From contig JAKQCX010000013.1 of the NCBI GenBank assembly GCA_029558905.1, forward strand, positions 1 to 48,205: 48,205 nt of DNA. Reading direction: 5' to 3'. The stretch's first letter is position 1. The number at the start of each line of letters is the position of its first letter. The position numbers and the translations under genes were made by a program. The stretch is from Pseudomonadota bacterium. Lineage in GTDB: Bacteria; Pseudomonadota; Gammaproteobacteria; Burkholderiales; Thiobacillaceae. Below, in pieces: positions 22,177-31,344 of the stretch. The notes under the pieces are model-generated. The model worked only from the letters and a program-made list of their open reading frames with translations, was not told where the DNA came from and searched no databases.

Positions 22177-23401
22177 CGCTGGTACTCCCTGCGTGAGCCA
22201 AGGTGGCAAGATGGTCGGCCCATGCCTGCATGATCTCGCGCCGCTCGTTTAACAACAGGGCCTTGTTGTACGTAGCCCGCACCCGGTTGCTTTCAACATG
22301 CGCCAGTTGGCGTTCGATGGCGTCCGGTCGGAAGCCCTGTTCGTTGGCCCATGTTGAAAAGGTGGTGCGCCAGCAGTGCGGTGTCGTGCGCTCGCCGAGG
22401 TTCATGTCCCGCATCGCGTAGGTCAGCCGGTTCGGTGTCGTGAAGCCTTCGCCGCTACGATGTGGAAACAGGTAGCGCCCAGCCCCAGTGATGGGGCGTA
22501 GCTCTTCAAGCAGCTTTAGGACTGGCTCGGAGAGCGGCGATACGTGGTCGCGCCGCGCTTTCATCTTGGCTGCCGGCCGCCGCCATAGCTTCCCCTCGGT
22601 GTCGAACTCGCTCCACTCCGCATCGGCGGCCTCGCCGGGGCGGCAAGCGGTGAATGCAATGAGGCGAAGACAAAGGGCCGTCTCGGGATAGCCTCTGTAG
22701 GCACGCAGCGCGCGATAGAAGGCGCGAATCTGATCGGCCGTCAGCACAGCCTTGCTTTGGCTCGACGGAATTTTCAGCAGGCCACGCAGACCGGGAATGG
22801 GGTTGGAGTCAACGAGTCCCCTCACGACTGCGTGCTGGAAAATCGCCGACAGGTCTCCTTTGACGTGGATGCCCGCCCAAGCACCGTATGCCTTGCATGC
22901 CTCCAAGATTGGCCGGATTTCTTTGGCGCTAATCTCGGTGATGGGTAGCTCATCGAGCTTGGGGGCGAGGTACTTCCGAATGCGGGACTCCTTCGCCCGG
23001 TAGGAGCCCAGCGTATAGCTCGCCTTCACTTCGGCCAGATATGCGGCGGAGACCTTGGCAAACGAGATTTCCAGGGCCAGTGCCTCGGCGTGCTTGCGGG
23101 CTGCTGCGGCGTCGATGTTGCGCTGCCGCTCGTCCTTGCGATGCTGAGAAGGATTGATGCCTTGTTTCGCCAGATCACGAGCTGCATCGCGAGCTGCGCG
23201 TGCATCGGCTAGGCCAACCTCTGGATAGGAGCCGACAGCGAACAGGTTCTCCTTCCCGTTGAGCCGGAACTTCCAGCGCCACAGCTTGCTGCCTGAGGGC
23301 TGAATCAACAGAAAAAGACCGCCGCCGTCGCTGAGCTTGTAGGGCTTCGCGTCGGGCTTGGCGGTCCTGATCTTGGCGTCGCTGAGAAGGTCTTTGGGCA
23401 T
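22163..23401 (-). CDS. int: P4-type tyrosine integrase
   Basis: The product has 412 residues from the ATG at 23,401. The N-terminal DUF4102 arm-binding domain begins LLSDAKIRTAKPDAKPYKLS. The catalytic set is visible: an Arg near 253 in FTACRPGEAADAEW, HxxR near 341 in HCWRTTFSTW, a late His in RQLAHVE and the nucleophile Tyr near 378 in RATYNKALL. It catalyses integration and, with an excisionase, excision. It lies next to the chromosomal junction, as expected. Confidence 0.93.
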   Translation of the reverse strand: MPKDLLSDAKIRTAKPDAKPYKLSDGGGLFLLIQPSGSKLWRWKFRLNGKENLFAVGSYPEVGLADARAARDAARDLAKQGINPSQHRKDERQRNIDAAAARKHAEALALEISFAKVSAAYLAEVKASYTLGSYRAKESRIRKYLAPKLDELPITEISAKEIRPILEACKAYGAWAGIHVKGDLSAIFQHAVVRGLVDSNPIPGLRGLLKIPSSQSKAVLTADQIRAFYRALRAYRGYPETALCLRLIAFTACRPGEAADAEWSEFDTEGKLWRRPAAKMKARRDHVSPLSEPVLKLLEELRPITGAGRYLFPHRSGEGFTTPNRLTYAMRDMNLGERTTPHCWRTTFSTWANEQGFRPDAIERQLAHVESNRVRATYNKALLLNERREIMQAWADHLATLAHAGSTSDAAN

Positions 23402-23494
23402 CCTGGGGTCTCCGTCGAGAGAGTGGCGTACCCCCACTCATTTCGGCTCATACCCCAAAGACTACCCCAAATTTTAGTGGAATGCCATGAACGC

Positions 23495-23592
23495 TACTGA
23501 ACCTCGCTGAACACTGATTACGCCAAAAACAAAAGCAAAATCAACATGTTGTCTCGCTATTGTGGTTCATGGAGGTTCAGCAAGGTTCAGTA
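23495..23592. other. att: Attachment-site region with an 18-bp inverted repeat
   Basis: TACTGAACCTCGCTGAAC (23495-23512) recurs inverted at 23575-23592 with one mismatch, between the int start and the ychF stop. Inverted arm-type sites of this kind flank core sites of tyrosine integrases. The exact core cannot be defined without the other element end or an empty site. Confidence 0.5.
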
Positions 23593-23599
23593 AACGGAG

Positions 23600-24691
23600 T
23601 CAGACGTTGAACAGGAAGTTCATGACGTCTCCGTCCCGGACCACGTATTCCTTGCCTTCGGAACGCATGCGACCGGCCTCCTTGGCGCCCTGCTCCCCCC
23701 TGCAGGCGATGAAATCGTCGAAGGCGATGGTCTGGGCGCGGATGAAGCCGCGTTCGAAATCGCTGTGGATGACGCCGGCGGCCCGCGGCGCGGTATCCCC
23801 CTTGTGGATGGTCCAGGCACGCACTTCCTTGACGCCGGCGGTGAAATAGGTCTGTAGGCCGAGCAGGTCGTAGGCGGCGCGGATCAGACGGTTCAGGCCC
23901 GGTTCGCGCAGGCCCATGGCTTCCAGGAACTCCAGCTTGTCGGCCTCGTCCAGGACGGCGATCTCCGCCTCGATGGCAGCGCACAGCGCCACCACGGGCG
24001 CCCCCTCGGCATCGGCCAACACATGTAGCCGATGCAGATGGGGGTTGTGCTCGAAACCGTCCTCCGCCACGTTGGCCACGTACATGGCCGGCTTGGCGGT
24101 CAACAGGCAGAGGGGGGCCAGAAGTTCCCTGTCTTCGGAGGAGAGTCCCAGGCTGCGCGCCGGACGGGCCTCGTTCAGATGGAGCAGCAGGCGGTCGTAG
24201 AGCGCTACCAGTTTCTGGGCCTCCTTGTCGCCGGCGCGGGCCTTCTTCACGTCCCGGGCGTGCGCCTTCTCCACCGTGGCCAGGTCCGCCAGGGCCAGTT
24301 CTGTGCCGATCACCTCGACATCGGCCACCGGGTCCACCTGCCCGGCCACGTGCACCACGTTGGCGTCCTCGAAGCAGCGCACCACGTTGACGACGGCGTC
24401 CGTCTCGCGGATGTTGGCGAGGAACTGATTGCCCAGCCCCTCGCCCTTGCTGGCCCCGGCCACCAGGCCGGCGATGTCGACGAACTCGACGATGGCGGGC
24501 ACCACCCGCTGGGGCTTCACCACCTCCGCCAGCTGCATGAGGCGGGGGTCCGGCACCTCGACGATGCCGACGTTGGGCTCGATGGTGCAGAAGGGATAGT
24601 TCTCCGCGGCGATGCCCGCCTGCGTCAGGGCATTGAACAGGGTGGACTTGCCGACGTTGGGCAGGCCGACGATGCCGCATTTCAGGCTCAT
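23600..24691 (-). CDS. ychF: YchF/OLA1-type ATPase
   Basis: The product has 363 residues, the normal YchF length. It starts [20 protein letters not shown] with the P-loop. It has the NKxD-like substitution region of OLA1 (NMxE type) and a C-terminal TGS domain ([12 protein letters not shown]). It is a ribosome-associated ATPase. The start has GGAGGAAAG upstream and overlaps the pth stop. Its 3' end is the first chromosomal gene beside the integrated element. The frame is intact, so insertion did not truncate it. Confidence 0.96.
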   Translation of the reverse strand: MSLKCGIVGLPNVGKSTLFNALTQAGIAAENYPFCTIEPNVGIVEVPDPRLMQLAEVVKPQRVVPAIVEFVDIAGLVAGASKGEGLGNQFLANIRETDAVVNVVRCFEDANVVHVAGQVDPVADVEVIGTELALADLATVEKAHARDVKKARAGDKEAQKLVALYDRLLLHLNEARPARSLGLSSEDRELLAPLCLLTAKPAMYVANVAEDGFEHNPHLHRLHVLADAEGAPVVALCAAIEAEIAVLDEADKLEFLEAMGLREPGLNRLIRAAYDLLGLQTYFTAGVKEVRAWTIHKGDTAPRAAGVIHSDFERGFIRAQTIAFDDFIACRGEQGAKEAGRMRSEGKEYVVRDGDVMNFLFNV

Positions 24692-25299
24692 AGTCTTTCC
24701 TCCGGGGGGGTGGAATGCACGGGACCGGGCCGGGTATTGGCGCGCTGCGTGGCGGCGGCCCAGTTCCCCTTCCGGATCAGGGGCCACAGTTCCAGGGCCC
24801 GGTCGATGGCGGCCTCGATCTGGACTTGCTCCTCGCGCCGGGGCGGTCTGAGCACATGGTTCACCACTTCGTCGCGCTGCCCGGGATGGCCGATGCCGAT
24901 GCGCAGGCGCCAGTAGTCCTGGGTGCCCAGATGGGCGCTGATGTCCTTGAGGCCGTTGTGGCCGCCCAGGCCACCGGCGAATTTCAGGCGCAACTGTCCC
25001 GGCGGGATGTCCAGTTCATCGTGCACCACCAGAATCTCACTCGGGGTGATGCGGTGGTAGCGCACCCAAGTGCCCACGGCCAGGCCGGAGCGGTTCATGA
25101 AGGTCTGGGGCATGAGCAGCCAGATGCCCGTGCCGGGGACCCGAGCCACGCGCGCGTGGAAACGGCTTTCGTGGGCCAGGGACACCTCCAGCGCGGCCGC
25201 CAGGCGCTCGCAAAACCAAAACCCGGCGTTGTGCCGGGTTTCCGCATATTCGGCGCCGGGGTTGCCCAGACCGACCACGAGACGGATGGGCACATGCAT
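24688..25299 (-). CDS. pth: Peptidyl-tRNA hydrolase
   Basis: The product has 203 residues from the ATG at 25,299 ([15 protein letters not shown]); an upstream start at 25,323 is possible. The catalytic His is in ETRHNAGFW, the Asp in [11 protein letters not shown], and the Asn contexts GGHNGLKDI and TFMNRSG are present. It recycles peptidyl-tRNAs released from ribosomes. Normal pth-ychF pairing. Confidence 0.96.
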   Translation of the reverse strand: MHVPIRLVVGLGNPGAEYAETRHNAGFWFCERLAAALEVSLAHESRFHARVARVPGTGIWLLMPQTFMNRSGLAVGTWVRYHRITPSEILVVHDELDIPPGQLRLKFAGGLGGHNGLKDISAHLGTQDYWRLRIGIGHPGQRDEVVNHVLRPPRREEQVQIEAAIDRALELWPLIRKGNWAAATQRANTRPGPVHSTPPEERL

Positions 25300-25328
25300 C
25301 GGCCTGACCACCCCCCGGCGCATCCGCC

Positions 25329-25937
25329 TCAGGCGGCGGGGGCTTCCTCCCCGGACGCGTCCGCACCGCCACGCACGGTCAGGATATTCACCACGCCCTG
25401 GTCCTCGCCCCGGATCAGGGCAGCCAGCTCCACACCGGCAGGCAGCTTGAGCTCGGACAGGTGCACCGTATGGCCCACCTCCAGGGCGCCCAGGTCCACT
25501 TCGATGAACTCGGGCAGGCTGCCGGGTAGACAGACCACCTCCACTTCCGTGAGCAGGTGGCTGACCATGCCACCGCCCAGCTTCACCCCGGGGGCGATCT
25601 CGGCATTGATGAAGTGCAGGGGCACGTTCAGGTGCACCTTCTGGTTCGCGGCCACGCGTTGGAAATCCACATGCAGCACCTGCTGCTTGTAGGGGTGCAG
25701 CTGGAAATCGCGCAGCAGCACCGATTCCCTGGCGTCCTCCACGTTCAGACTGAGGATGGAGGAATGAAAGGCCTCGTTCTTCAGGCAGAAATACAGCTCC
25801 TTGTGGTCCAGATCCAGTGGCTGGGCAGGCTTGCCGCCGCCATAGACGATACCCGGGACACGGCTGGCGTGACGCAGGCGGCGGCTCGCTCCGGTGCCCT
25901 GGCCCTCACGCTTTCTGGCGTTGATCTCGATATGCAT
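25329..25937 (-). CDS. rplY: 50S ribosomal protein L25, long Ctc form
   Basis: The product has 202 residues from the ATG at 25,937 with AGGAG at 7-bp spacing. The N-terminal L25 domain ([20 protein letters not shown]) binds 5S rRNA. The C-terminal TL5/Ctc beta domain ([18 protein letters not shown]) makes the long form found in many proteobacteria. It sits between prs and pth as usual. Confidence 0.95.
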   Translation of the reverse strand: MHIEINARKREGQGTGASRRLRHASRVPGIVYGGGKPAQPLDLDHKELYFCLKNEAFHSSILSLNVEDARESVLLRDFQLHPYKQQVLHVDFQRVAANQKVHLNVPLHFINAEIAPGVKLGGGMVSHLLTEVEVVCLPGSLPEFIEVDLGALEVGHTVHLSELKLPAGVELAALIRGEDQGVVNILTVRGGADASGEEAPAA

Positions 25938-25999
25938 GCTGTTGCTCCTAAGGGTTGGAAAGGGCTGCCCGCGACCAGACAGCCGGTTTGGCGGGCTCG

Positions 26000-26950
26000 C
26001 TATTCGATGAACAGCGAGCTCACGGAATCCTCGTCGCTGATGCGACGGATGGTCTCGGCCATCAGGTTGGCCACGGACAGCTGGCGGATGCGGGGGCTGG
26101 CCTGGGCATCCTCCCGCAGGGGGATGGTGTCGGTGACCACCAGCTCGTCCAGGGTGGAGCTGTTGATGCGCTCCACGGCATTGCCGGAGAGCACGGCATG
26201 CGTGCAATAGGCCAGCACCTTGCTCGCGCCGTGTTCCTTGAGCGCGCCGGCGGCTTCACACAGGGTATTGGCGGTGTCCACCATGTCGTCCATGATCAGG
26301 CAGGTGCGCCCCTTCACATCGCCGATGATGTGCATGACCTTGGCGATGTTGGGCTTGGGCCGGCGCTTGTCGATGATGGCCAGGTCGCATTCCATGCGCT
26401 TGGCCACGGCCCGGGCCCGCACTACGCCGCCCACGTCCGGCGAAACCACCATCAGGTTGTCGTAGTCCTGCTTCCAGATATCGCCGATGAGGATGGGGGT
26501 GGAGTAGATGTTGTCCACCGGGATGTCGAAGAAGCCCTGGATCTGGTCGGAGTGCAGATCCATGGTCAGCACGCGGTTGACCCCCGCCACGGTGAGCATG
26601 TCCGCCACCACCCGCGCGGTGATGGGCACCCGCGCGGAACGCACGCGCCGATCCTGGCGGGCATAACCGAAATAGGGGATGGCGGCGGTGATGCGCCCGG
26701 CGGAGGCCCGGCGCAGCGCATCCACCATGAGCATGATCTCCATGAGGCTGTCATTGGTGGGCTGACAGGTGGACTGGAGCACGAACACGTCCTTGCCGCG
26801 CACGTTCTCCAGGATTTCCATGTTCACCTCGCCATCGGAGAAGCGGCCCACCTTGGCTCGTCCCAGATGGATGTTGAGATGGCGCGCCACGTCCTCGGCC
26901 AGCTTGGGATGCGCCGTGCCGGTGAATACCATCAAGCTGTCGTATGCCAT
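26000..26950 (-). CDS. prs: Ribose-phosphate pyrophosphokinase
   Basis: The product has 316 residues from the ATG at 26,950 ([16 protein letters not shown]). It makes PRPP from ribose 5-phosphate and ATP for nucleotide, His and Trp synthesis. The divalent-metal/PRPP site is [20 protein letters not shown], and the PRPP loop is [10 protein letters not shown]. Standard class I length. A terminator upstream separates it from tRNA-Gln. Confidence 0.97.
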   Translation of the reverse strand: MAYDSLMVFTGTAHPKLAEDVARHLNIHLGRAKVGRFSDGEVNMEILENVRGKDVFVLQSTCQPTNDSLMEIMLMVDALRRASAGRITAAIPYFGYARQDRRVRSARVPITARVVADMLTVAGVNRVLTMDLHSDQIQGFFDIPVDNIYSTPILIGDIWKQDYDNLMVVSPDVGGVVRARAVAKRMECDLAIIDKRRPKPNIAKVMHIIGDVKGRTCLIMDDMVDTANTLCEAAGALKEHGASKVLAYCTHAVLSGNAVERINSSTLDELVVTDTIPLREDAQASPRIRQLSVANLMAETIRRISDEDSVSSLFIE

Positions 26951-27002
26951 TGCAGCCCCTGCCACGCTCCCCGGCCGCATGCCGGCGGGCGACGATCACC
27001 CG

Positions 27003-27036
27003 AAACAAAAAAGCGTGCGGCCAGGGCCACACGCTT
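27003..27036 (-). terminator. Intrinsic terminator between tRNA-Gln and prs
   Basis: On the minus strand AAGCGTG-GGCC pairs with GGCC-CACGCTT and is followed by TTTTTG. The stem occupies 27011-27036 and the T run 27006-27010. It ends transcription of ispE/tRNA-Gln, so prs likely has its own promoter between here and 26,950. Confidence 0.8.
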
Positions 27037-27066
27037 GCCGGCATCCGCCCACGGACCACCGATTAT

Positions 27067-27141
27067 TGGCTGGGGAGGTAGGGATCGAACCTACGAATGC
27101 CGGAATCAAAATCCGGTGCCTTACCACTTGGCGACTCCCCA
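27067..27141 (-). tRNA. tRNA-Gln (anticodon TTG)
   Basis: The 75-nt cloverleaf includes an encoded CCA end. The acceptor stem is TGGGGAG/CTCCCCA, the anticodon loop is TTTTGAT with TTG in the middle, and the T loop reads GTTCGATCC. tRNA-Gln between ispE and prs is the usual proteobacterial arrangement. Confidence 0.97.
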
Positions 27142-27157
27142 AAGCAGACCAACCGTG

Positions 27158-28000
27158 TCAATCCGCCCACCCAAGCAGGGGATGCTGATCGATACCATCG
27201 GCCACGAAACCCCGCAGGTGACCCGGACGCTCGGCGAACACCCGCTCCGCCCGCGCGCGCGCCGGGAAGGCTGCAAACACGCACGCGCCCGACCCGGTCA
27301 TGCGCGCCTCCCCATGTGTTTTCAGCCAGTCCAGCGCCTCGACCACCTGGGGATACAGCGCACAGACGATGGGCTCGAGATCGTTGTGCCCAAAGCCATG
27401 CGAGAGGGCCGTGATTTTGATGGATGGGGTATCCCGTGTCAATGCGGGATGGGCGAAGATGGCCGCGGTGGATACCTGCACGTCGGGCGTCAGCACCACG
27501 TAGCTGGCCGGCGCGGGCATCCAGGGTGTCAGCACCTCCCCCACACCTTCCGCGAAGGCACTGCGTCCGAACACGAATACGGGCACATCCGCGCCCAGCC
27601 TCAGCCCCAGTTCCCGCAGATCCCGCCGCGGCAGGTCCAGCCGCCACAGGCGGTTCAGGGCCAGCAGCACGGTGGCGGCATCGGAACTGCCGCCCCCCAG
27701 CCCCCCCCCCATGGGAAGGCGCTTGTCCAGGCGGATATCCGCCCCCTGGCGGCAGCCGCCGTACTCCTGCAGCAGGCGGGCGGCACGCCAGCACAGGTCC
27801 TGTTCCGGGTCAAGCCCGGGCAGGGGTGACAGGAGGCGGATCCTGCCATCGGCGCGTGGCGTGATCTCCAGCCAGTCTCCCACATCGAGAAAGCGGAACA
27901 CCGTCTGCAGGAGGTGGTAACCATCCGGCCGGCGCCCCACCACATGCAGGAAGAGATTGAGTTTGGCCGGCGCGGGAAAGCGGCATTGCTCCGGATTCAT
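27158..28000 (-). CDS. ispE: 4-diphosphocytidyl-2-C-methyl-D-erythritol kinase
   Basis: The product has 280 residues from the ATG at 28,000, overlapping the lolB stop (ATGA). A GHMP kinase of the MEP isoprenoid pathway. The N-terminal PAPAKLNLFLHVVGRRPDGYH and the ATP loop MGGGLGGGSSDAA are intact. It phosphorylates CDP-ME at the 2-hydroxyl. Confidence 0.96.
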   Translation of the reverse strand: MNPEQCRFPAPAKLNLFLHVVGRRPDGYHLLQTVFRFLDVGDWLEITPRADGRIRLLSPLPGLDPEQDLCWRAARLLQEYGGCRQGADIRLDKRLPMGGGLGGGSSDAATVLLALNRLWRLDLPRRDLRELGLRLGADVPVFVFGRSAFAEGVGEVLTPWMPAPASYVVLTPDVQVSTAAIFAHPALTRDTPSIKITALSHGFGHNDLEPIVCALYPQVVEALDWLKTHGEARMTGSGACVFAAFPARARAERVFAERPGHLRGFVADGIDQHPLLGWAD

Positions 28001-28602
28001 GGCAAGTCCCAGGCATCCACCACCAGGCGGACCTCCAGGTCTTCGCCCCGACGTGCTACCAGCCTGCCCGGCAGATCCAAGGCGGAACCGTCCGCAGCGG
28101 CCTGCGCGGCATAACGGCTGAACTCGATGCGCCAGCCATCCTGTTGCAGCATGGCCAGGCGGCCTTCCGCACCCGCCTCGGCGGCAAAGGGTATCCCGGG
28201 GCGGGGGTGGCCTACCACCCACCATGTCAGTCCCTTCACGGGCAGGGTCATGCCCACCACCTGGCGCACCAGCTGTTCCGCATCATCCGCCTGATATCGG
28301 TGGCCCTTGGCATCCGTCAGAGAGACCCCTTGCGGGGTGGCATGCAGCTCCGCCACCCCTTGGCCCAGCGGGGTACTCAACAGCAGGGTTTCCTCCCGGG
28401 GCCGATGCAGCCAGCTCATGCCGCCGGAGAAATTCTCCTCGCCGCTCTTGACGGACACCCGGCCCTGCAGGCGAAAGGATTCGGGTGGCTTGGCCAGATG
28501 CAGCGGCGGCGATGACGACGATCCGAAACCGGGTAGCTGGGCGCAGCCCGAGAGCAGGAGCAGGAGGAGGACCTCCGCGCCGCACCGGGGGAGCCGGGGC
28601 AT
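27997..28602 (-). CDS. lolB: Outer-membrane lipoprotein receptor LolB
   Basis: The product has 201 residues from the ATG at 28,602, which shares a base with the TPR stop. The signal peptide ends in the lipobox LLSGC (Cys20). Mature LolB features are visible (SFRLQGRVSVKSGEENFSGG, WRIEFSRY). It takes lipoproteins from LolA and inserts them in the outer membrane. Position before ispE is normal. Confidence 0.93.
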   Translation of the reverse strand: MPRLPRCGAEVLLLLLLSGCAQLPGFGSSSSPPLHLAKPPESFRLQGRVSVKSGEENFSGGMSWLHRPREETLLLSTPLGQGVAELHATPQGVSLTDAKGHRYQADDAEQLVRQVVGMTLPVKGLTWWVVGHPRPGIPFAAEAGAEGRLAMLQQDGWRIEFSRYAAQAAADGSALDLPGRLVARRGEDLEVRLVVDAWDLP

Positions 28603-30302
28603 CAAGGGGCCAGGCGAGACAGGGTCTCGTGCAGGCTTTCGTTGTGGGGATCGGCCTTGAGCCCGCCCTGCCAGACGCGGCGTGCCTCCTCGCGTTCACC
28701 CTTCACCCAAAGCACCTCGCCAAGATGCGCGGCGATTTCCGGATCCGACCGGCCGGCATAGGCCCGGCGCAGATATTCCACCGCCTCCGGATAGCGTTTG
28801 GCCTTGAACAGGGCCCAACCCATGCTGTCCAGGATGAAGGGGTCTTCCGGCGCCAGGTTGAGGGCCTTCTGCAGCAGGTCGATGGCCTCGTCCAGGCGGG
28901 ACGTGCGATCCGCCAGGGTGTAGCCCAGGGCATTGTAGGCATGGGCATAGTCAGGCTTGAGCTGGATCATGCGGCGCAGGTCCCGTTCCAGGACATCCAG
29001 GCGGTTGAGCTTTTCCGCCGCCATGGCACGGTCGTAGAGCAGTTCCAGGTTGTCCGGATAATGCTTCAGGGCCCGATCGAACACATCGAAGGCCTCGGCA
29101 TGACGTTTCACATCTCGCAATAGCTCCGCCTCGGCCTGGGCGACGCGCACCACCTGTGCCTCGCCGCTGGGGGTCAGGCCGGTCAGCCAGTCCCGGGCCT
29201 CCCGCAGATGCCCCGCCTTGCCCAGCACCAGGCCCACCCGCAACTGGGCCTCGAAGGATTGCGATCCCGTCACATCCTTGTAGCGGCGTAAGGCCTCGTC
29301 GTAATCCTTCCGCGCCTCGGCGATCTGCCCCAGGGAATATTGCGCCGCCCCCTTGTCTTCGTATCCGAGGTCCAGGGCCTTGAGGAAACTCGCCTGCGCC
29401 GCGTCCAGGTCATTGGCCTGCATGGCAACCAGGCCCAGGGCAAAATGCGGCTCAGGGTCGTCCGGGGTATCCTGCACCAGGACCTCGAAGGCCTGACGGG
29501 ATTCCTCCAGGCGCCCCGCGCGGGCCAGCTGCTTGGCATAGGCCATGCGCACTTCCCGGGCCTGGGGATGCTCCTTCAGGTAGCTGCGCATGTAGAGGAT
29601 GGCCGCATCCTCGCCCTCCTTCTGCTGCAGGATCTGCGCGCGAAACAAGACAGCCTGTTCCCAATCCGGCCGGAGGCGCAGGACCTCATCCAGGGCATTG
29701 AGGGCATTGAGCCCCTGGCCTGCCTGCCAGGCACTCTGGGCCACGGCATAACGGGCCTCGGGCAGGGCCGGGTAAGCCGCGGCCAGGTCCGCCACCAGGC
29801 CCGCCACCGCCGCTCTGTCGCCCTGACGCGCAAACAGGCTGTGCAACTGCATGAAGGCCTGCTCGGGCTTGCCGGCCCGGATCCAGGACGCCAGATAAGG
29901 CCTGGCCTCCGTCAGACGTCCCGCCCCCACCAGCAGGGAGGCCAGGGTCTGCTGGGCCTTGATGGACTCCGGCTCCAGGTTCTGCCACAACTGGGCATTG
30001 CGCAAGGCCAGCTTGCTCTGGCGCGCATACAGGGCGATCTCCGTAGCGCGCCGGGCCACCCGCGCATCCCGGGTACGGGAGGCCAGATTCGTATACGCCT
30101 CCGCGGCCAGCTTCAGGTCGCCCCGCTGGCCGGCGATTTCCCCCAGCAGGAACTCGTACATGATCTGGGGAGTCAGGCTGACTGGCGGGGTCGCCGGCGA
30201 CCTGGGTGGCGTGCCGGCGGCCTGGCCGCCCGTGGCCGGAGACTGGGCGCAGGCGGACAGGGAGACCACCAGCAGGGTGAGGAAGATCGCTCGGTTAGGC
30301 AT
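28602..30302 (-). CDS. Large TPR-repeat lipoprotein
   Basis: The product has 566 residues. The signal peptide ends in the lipobox LSAC (Cys18). The rest is an array of about 12 tetratricopeptide repeats, for example [20 protein letters not shown] and [20 protein letters not shown]. It is found upstream of lolB in many betaproteobacteria. A scaffold at the outer membrane is likely; the partner is unknown. Divergent from mutM. Confidence 0.9.
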   Translation of the reverse strand: MPNRAIFLTLLVVSLSACAQSPATGGQAAGTPPRSPATPPVSLTPQIMYEFLLGEIAGQRGDLKLAAEAYTNLASRTRDARVARRATEIALYARQSKLALRNAQLWQNLEPESIKAQQTLASLLVGAGRLTEARPYLASWIRAGKPEQAFMQLHSLFARQGDRAAVAGLVADLAAAYPALPEARYAVAQSAWQAGQGLNALNALDEVLRLRPDWEQAVLFRAQILQQKEGEDAAILYMRSYLKEHPQAREVRMAYAKQLARAGRLEESRQAFEVLVQDTPDDPEPHFALGLVAMQANDLDAAQASFLKALDLGYEDKGAAQYSLGQIAEARKDYDEALRRYKDVTGSQSFEAQLRVGLVLGKAGHLREARDWLTGLTPSGEAQVVRVAQAEAELLRDVKRHAEAFDVFDRALKHYPDNLELLYDRAMAAEKLNRLDVLERDLRRMIQLKPDYAHAYNALGYTLADRTSRLDEAIDLLQKALNLAPEDPFILDSMGWALFKAKRYPEAVEYLRRAYAGRSDPEIAAHLGEVLWVKGEREEARRVWQGGLKADPHNESLHETLSRLAP

Positions 30303-30407
30303 GCCGTATTCTCTGGGCCGGACAGGGGATTTCGGTCATTATGCAAGACCCTTCCCCCGTGTGAGAAGTTGCATGCCGGTTTGACCCGGTTCTGGCGGCA
30401 AGCCCCG

Positions 30408-31232
30408 ATGCCCGAATTGCCTGAAGTGGAAACCGTCCTGCGGGGACTCGCCCCGCATCTGTCCGGCAAGCGTCTGCTGGGTGCACAGGTGCGCAATCCC
30501 AATCTGCGCTGGCCCGTGCCGGCCGATCTGGAAACGCGACTCCGGGGCCGGACCGTGCGTGCCCTGGGCCGGCGCGGCAAATACCTACTGATGCATCTGG
30601 ATGGCGTGGACATGGGTGGCCTGGTCATCCATCTGGGCATGTCCGGCAGCCTACGCCTGTGCCCCGCCGACCGGATACCGGAAAAGCACGACCATCTGGA
30701 TGTGCTGCTCGAGGATGGGCTTTGCCTGCGTCTGCGGGATCCCCGCCGCTTCGGCGCCTGTCTGTGGAGCGACGATCCCGCGCGCCATCCCCTGCTGGCG
30801 CATCTCGGCCTGGAGCCCCTGGCGGACACCTTTGACGGTCCCTGCCTGCACGCCCTGTGCCAGGGACGCTCCGCCTCCATCAAGACGCTGATCATGGACG
30901 CCCGCAAGATCGCGGGAGTGGGCAACATCTACGCCAACGAGGCCCTGTTCCAGGCCGGCATACACCCGGAACTGGCGGCCGGCAGGCTCTCCAGGCGCCG
31001 CTGTGACGCCCTGGCGCGGGCCATCCGTGACACGCTCACGCGGGCCATCGCCGCAGGCGGCAGCAGCCTGCGGGATTTTGTCGATGGACATGGCCAGCCG
31101 GGATATTTCCAGCAGAACCACTATGTATATGGACGCGGTGGGGAACCCTGCCGCATCTGTGGCGCCATCATCCGGCAGGTCCTGCAGGGCGGACGCTCCT
31201 CCTTTTTCTGCACCACCTGCCAGGCCCGCTGA
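30408..31232 (+). CDS. mutM: Formamidopyrimidine-DNA glycosylase
   Basis: The 274-residue product starts [14 protein letters not shown], with Pro2 and Glu3 as catalytic residues after Met removal. The H2TH region [20 protein letters not shown] and the C-terminal zinc finger (PCRICG ... FFCTTC) are complete. It removes 8-oxoguanine and nicks the site. Confidence 0.97.
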   Translation: MPELPEVETVLRGLAPHLSGKRLLGAQVRNPNLRWPVPADLETRLRGRTVRALGRRGKYLLMHLDGVDMGGLVIHLGMSGSLRLCPADRIPEKHDHLDVLLEDGLCLRLRDPRRFGACLWSDDPARHPLLAHLGLEPLADTFDGPCLHALCQGRSASIKTLIMDARKIAGVGNIYANEALFQAGIHPELAAGRLSRRRCDALARAIRDTLTRAIAAGGSSLRDFVDGHGQPGYFQQNHYVYGRGGEPCRICGAIIRQVLQGGRSSFFCTTCQAR

Positions 31233-31260
31233 CAAGGGCGGGATTGGCGGTGAAATTCGC

Positions 31261-31287
31261 TCAAGGACTTGGGCATTCGGCCGATAT
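31261..31287 (+). promoter_or_regulatory. Sigma-28 (FliA)-type promoter candidate
   Basis: TCAAG (31261-31265), 14 bases, then GCCGATAT (31280-31287). The flagellar sigma-28 consensus is TAAAG, 14 bases (the first three often TTT), then GCCGATAA. Spacing is exact and the -10 element matches 7 of 8. Transcription would start about 31,294, 50 bp before the dynamin-like gene. Confidence 0.6.
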
Positions 31288-31344
31288 GGCGTTTAATTTG
31301 TCGCGCAACCGCAAGTCGAACGGGCATGCCGCCGGAGGGGACAC

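Larger units (their letters stand above)
1..23599. mobile_element. Right-hand part of an integrative mobilizable element carrying a class 1 integron end
   Basis: Seen: an IncP-like relaxase/oriT block, a plasmid-type initiator with iterons, an AlpA-like regulator and a P4-type tyrosine integrase lie together, and the integrase starts about 200 bp from the 3' end of chromosomal ychF. Integron remnants, IS6100 and an IS21-family element are nested inside. Inference: this is an integrated mobilizable element whose right boundary is between about 23,402 and 23,600. The left boundary and left attachment site are outside the window. No coupling protein (TraG/VirD4) or mating-pair genes are visible, so self-transfer is not supported by what can be seen. 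Confidence 0.75.

Noticed and set aside
27067..27141. tRNA-Gln as attachment site of the element
   Set aside because: It is 3.5 kb away from the integrase junction, with intact chromosomal genes between. The junction is at the ychF 3' end.
25955..27829. 624-codon plus-strand frame over prs and ispE
   Set aside because: Runs antisense through two well-identified enzymes and a tRNA gene.
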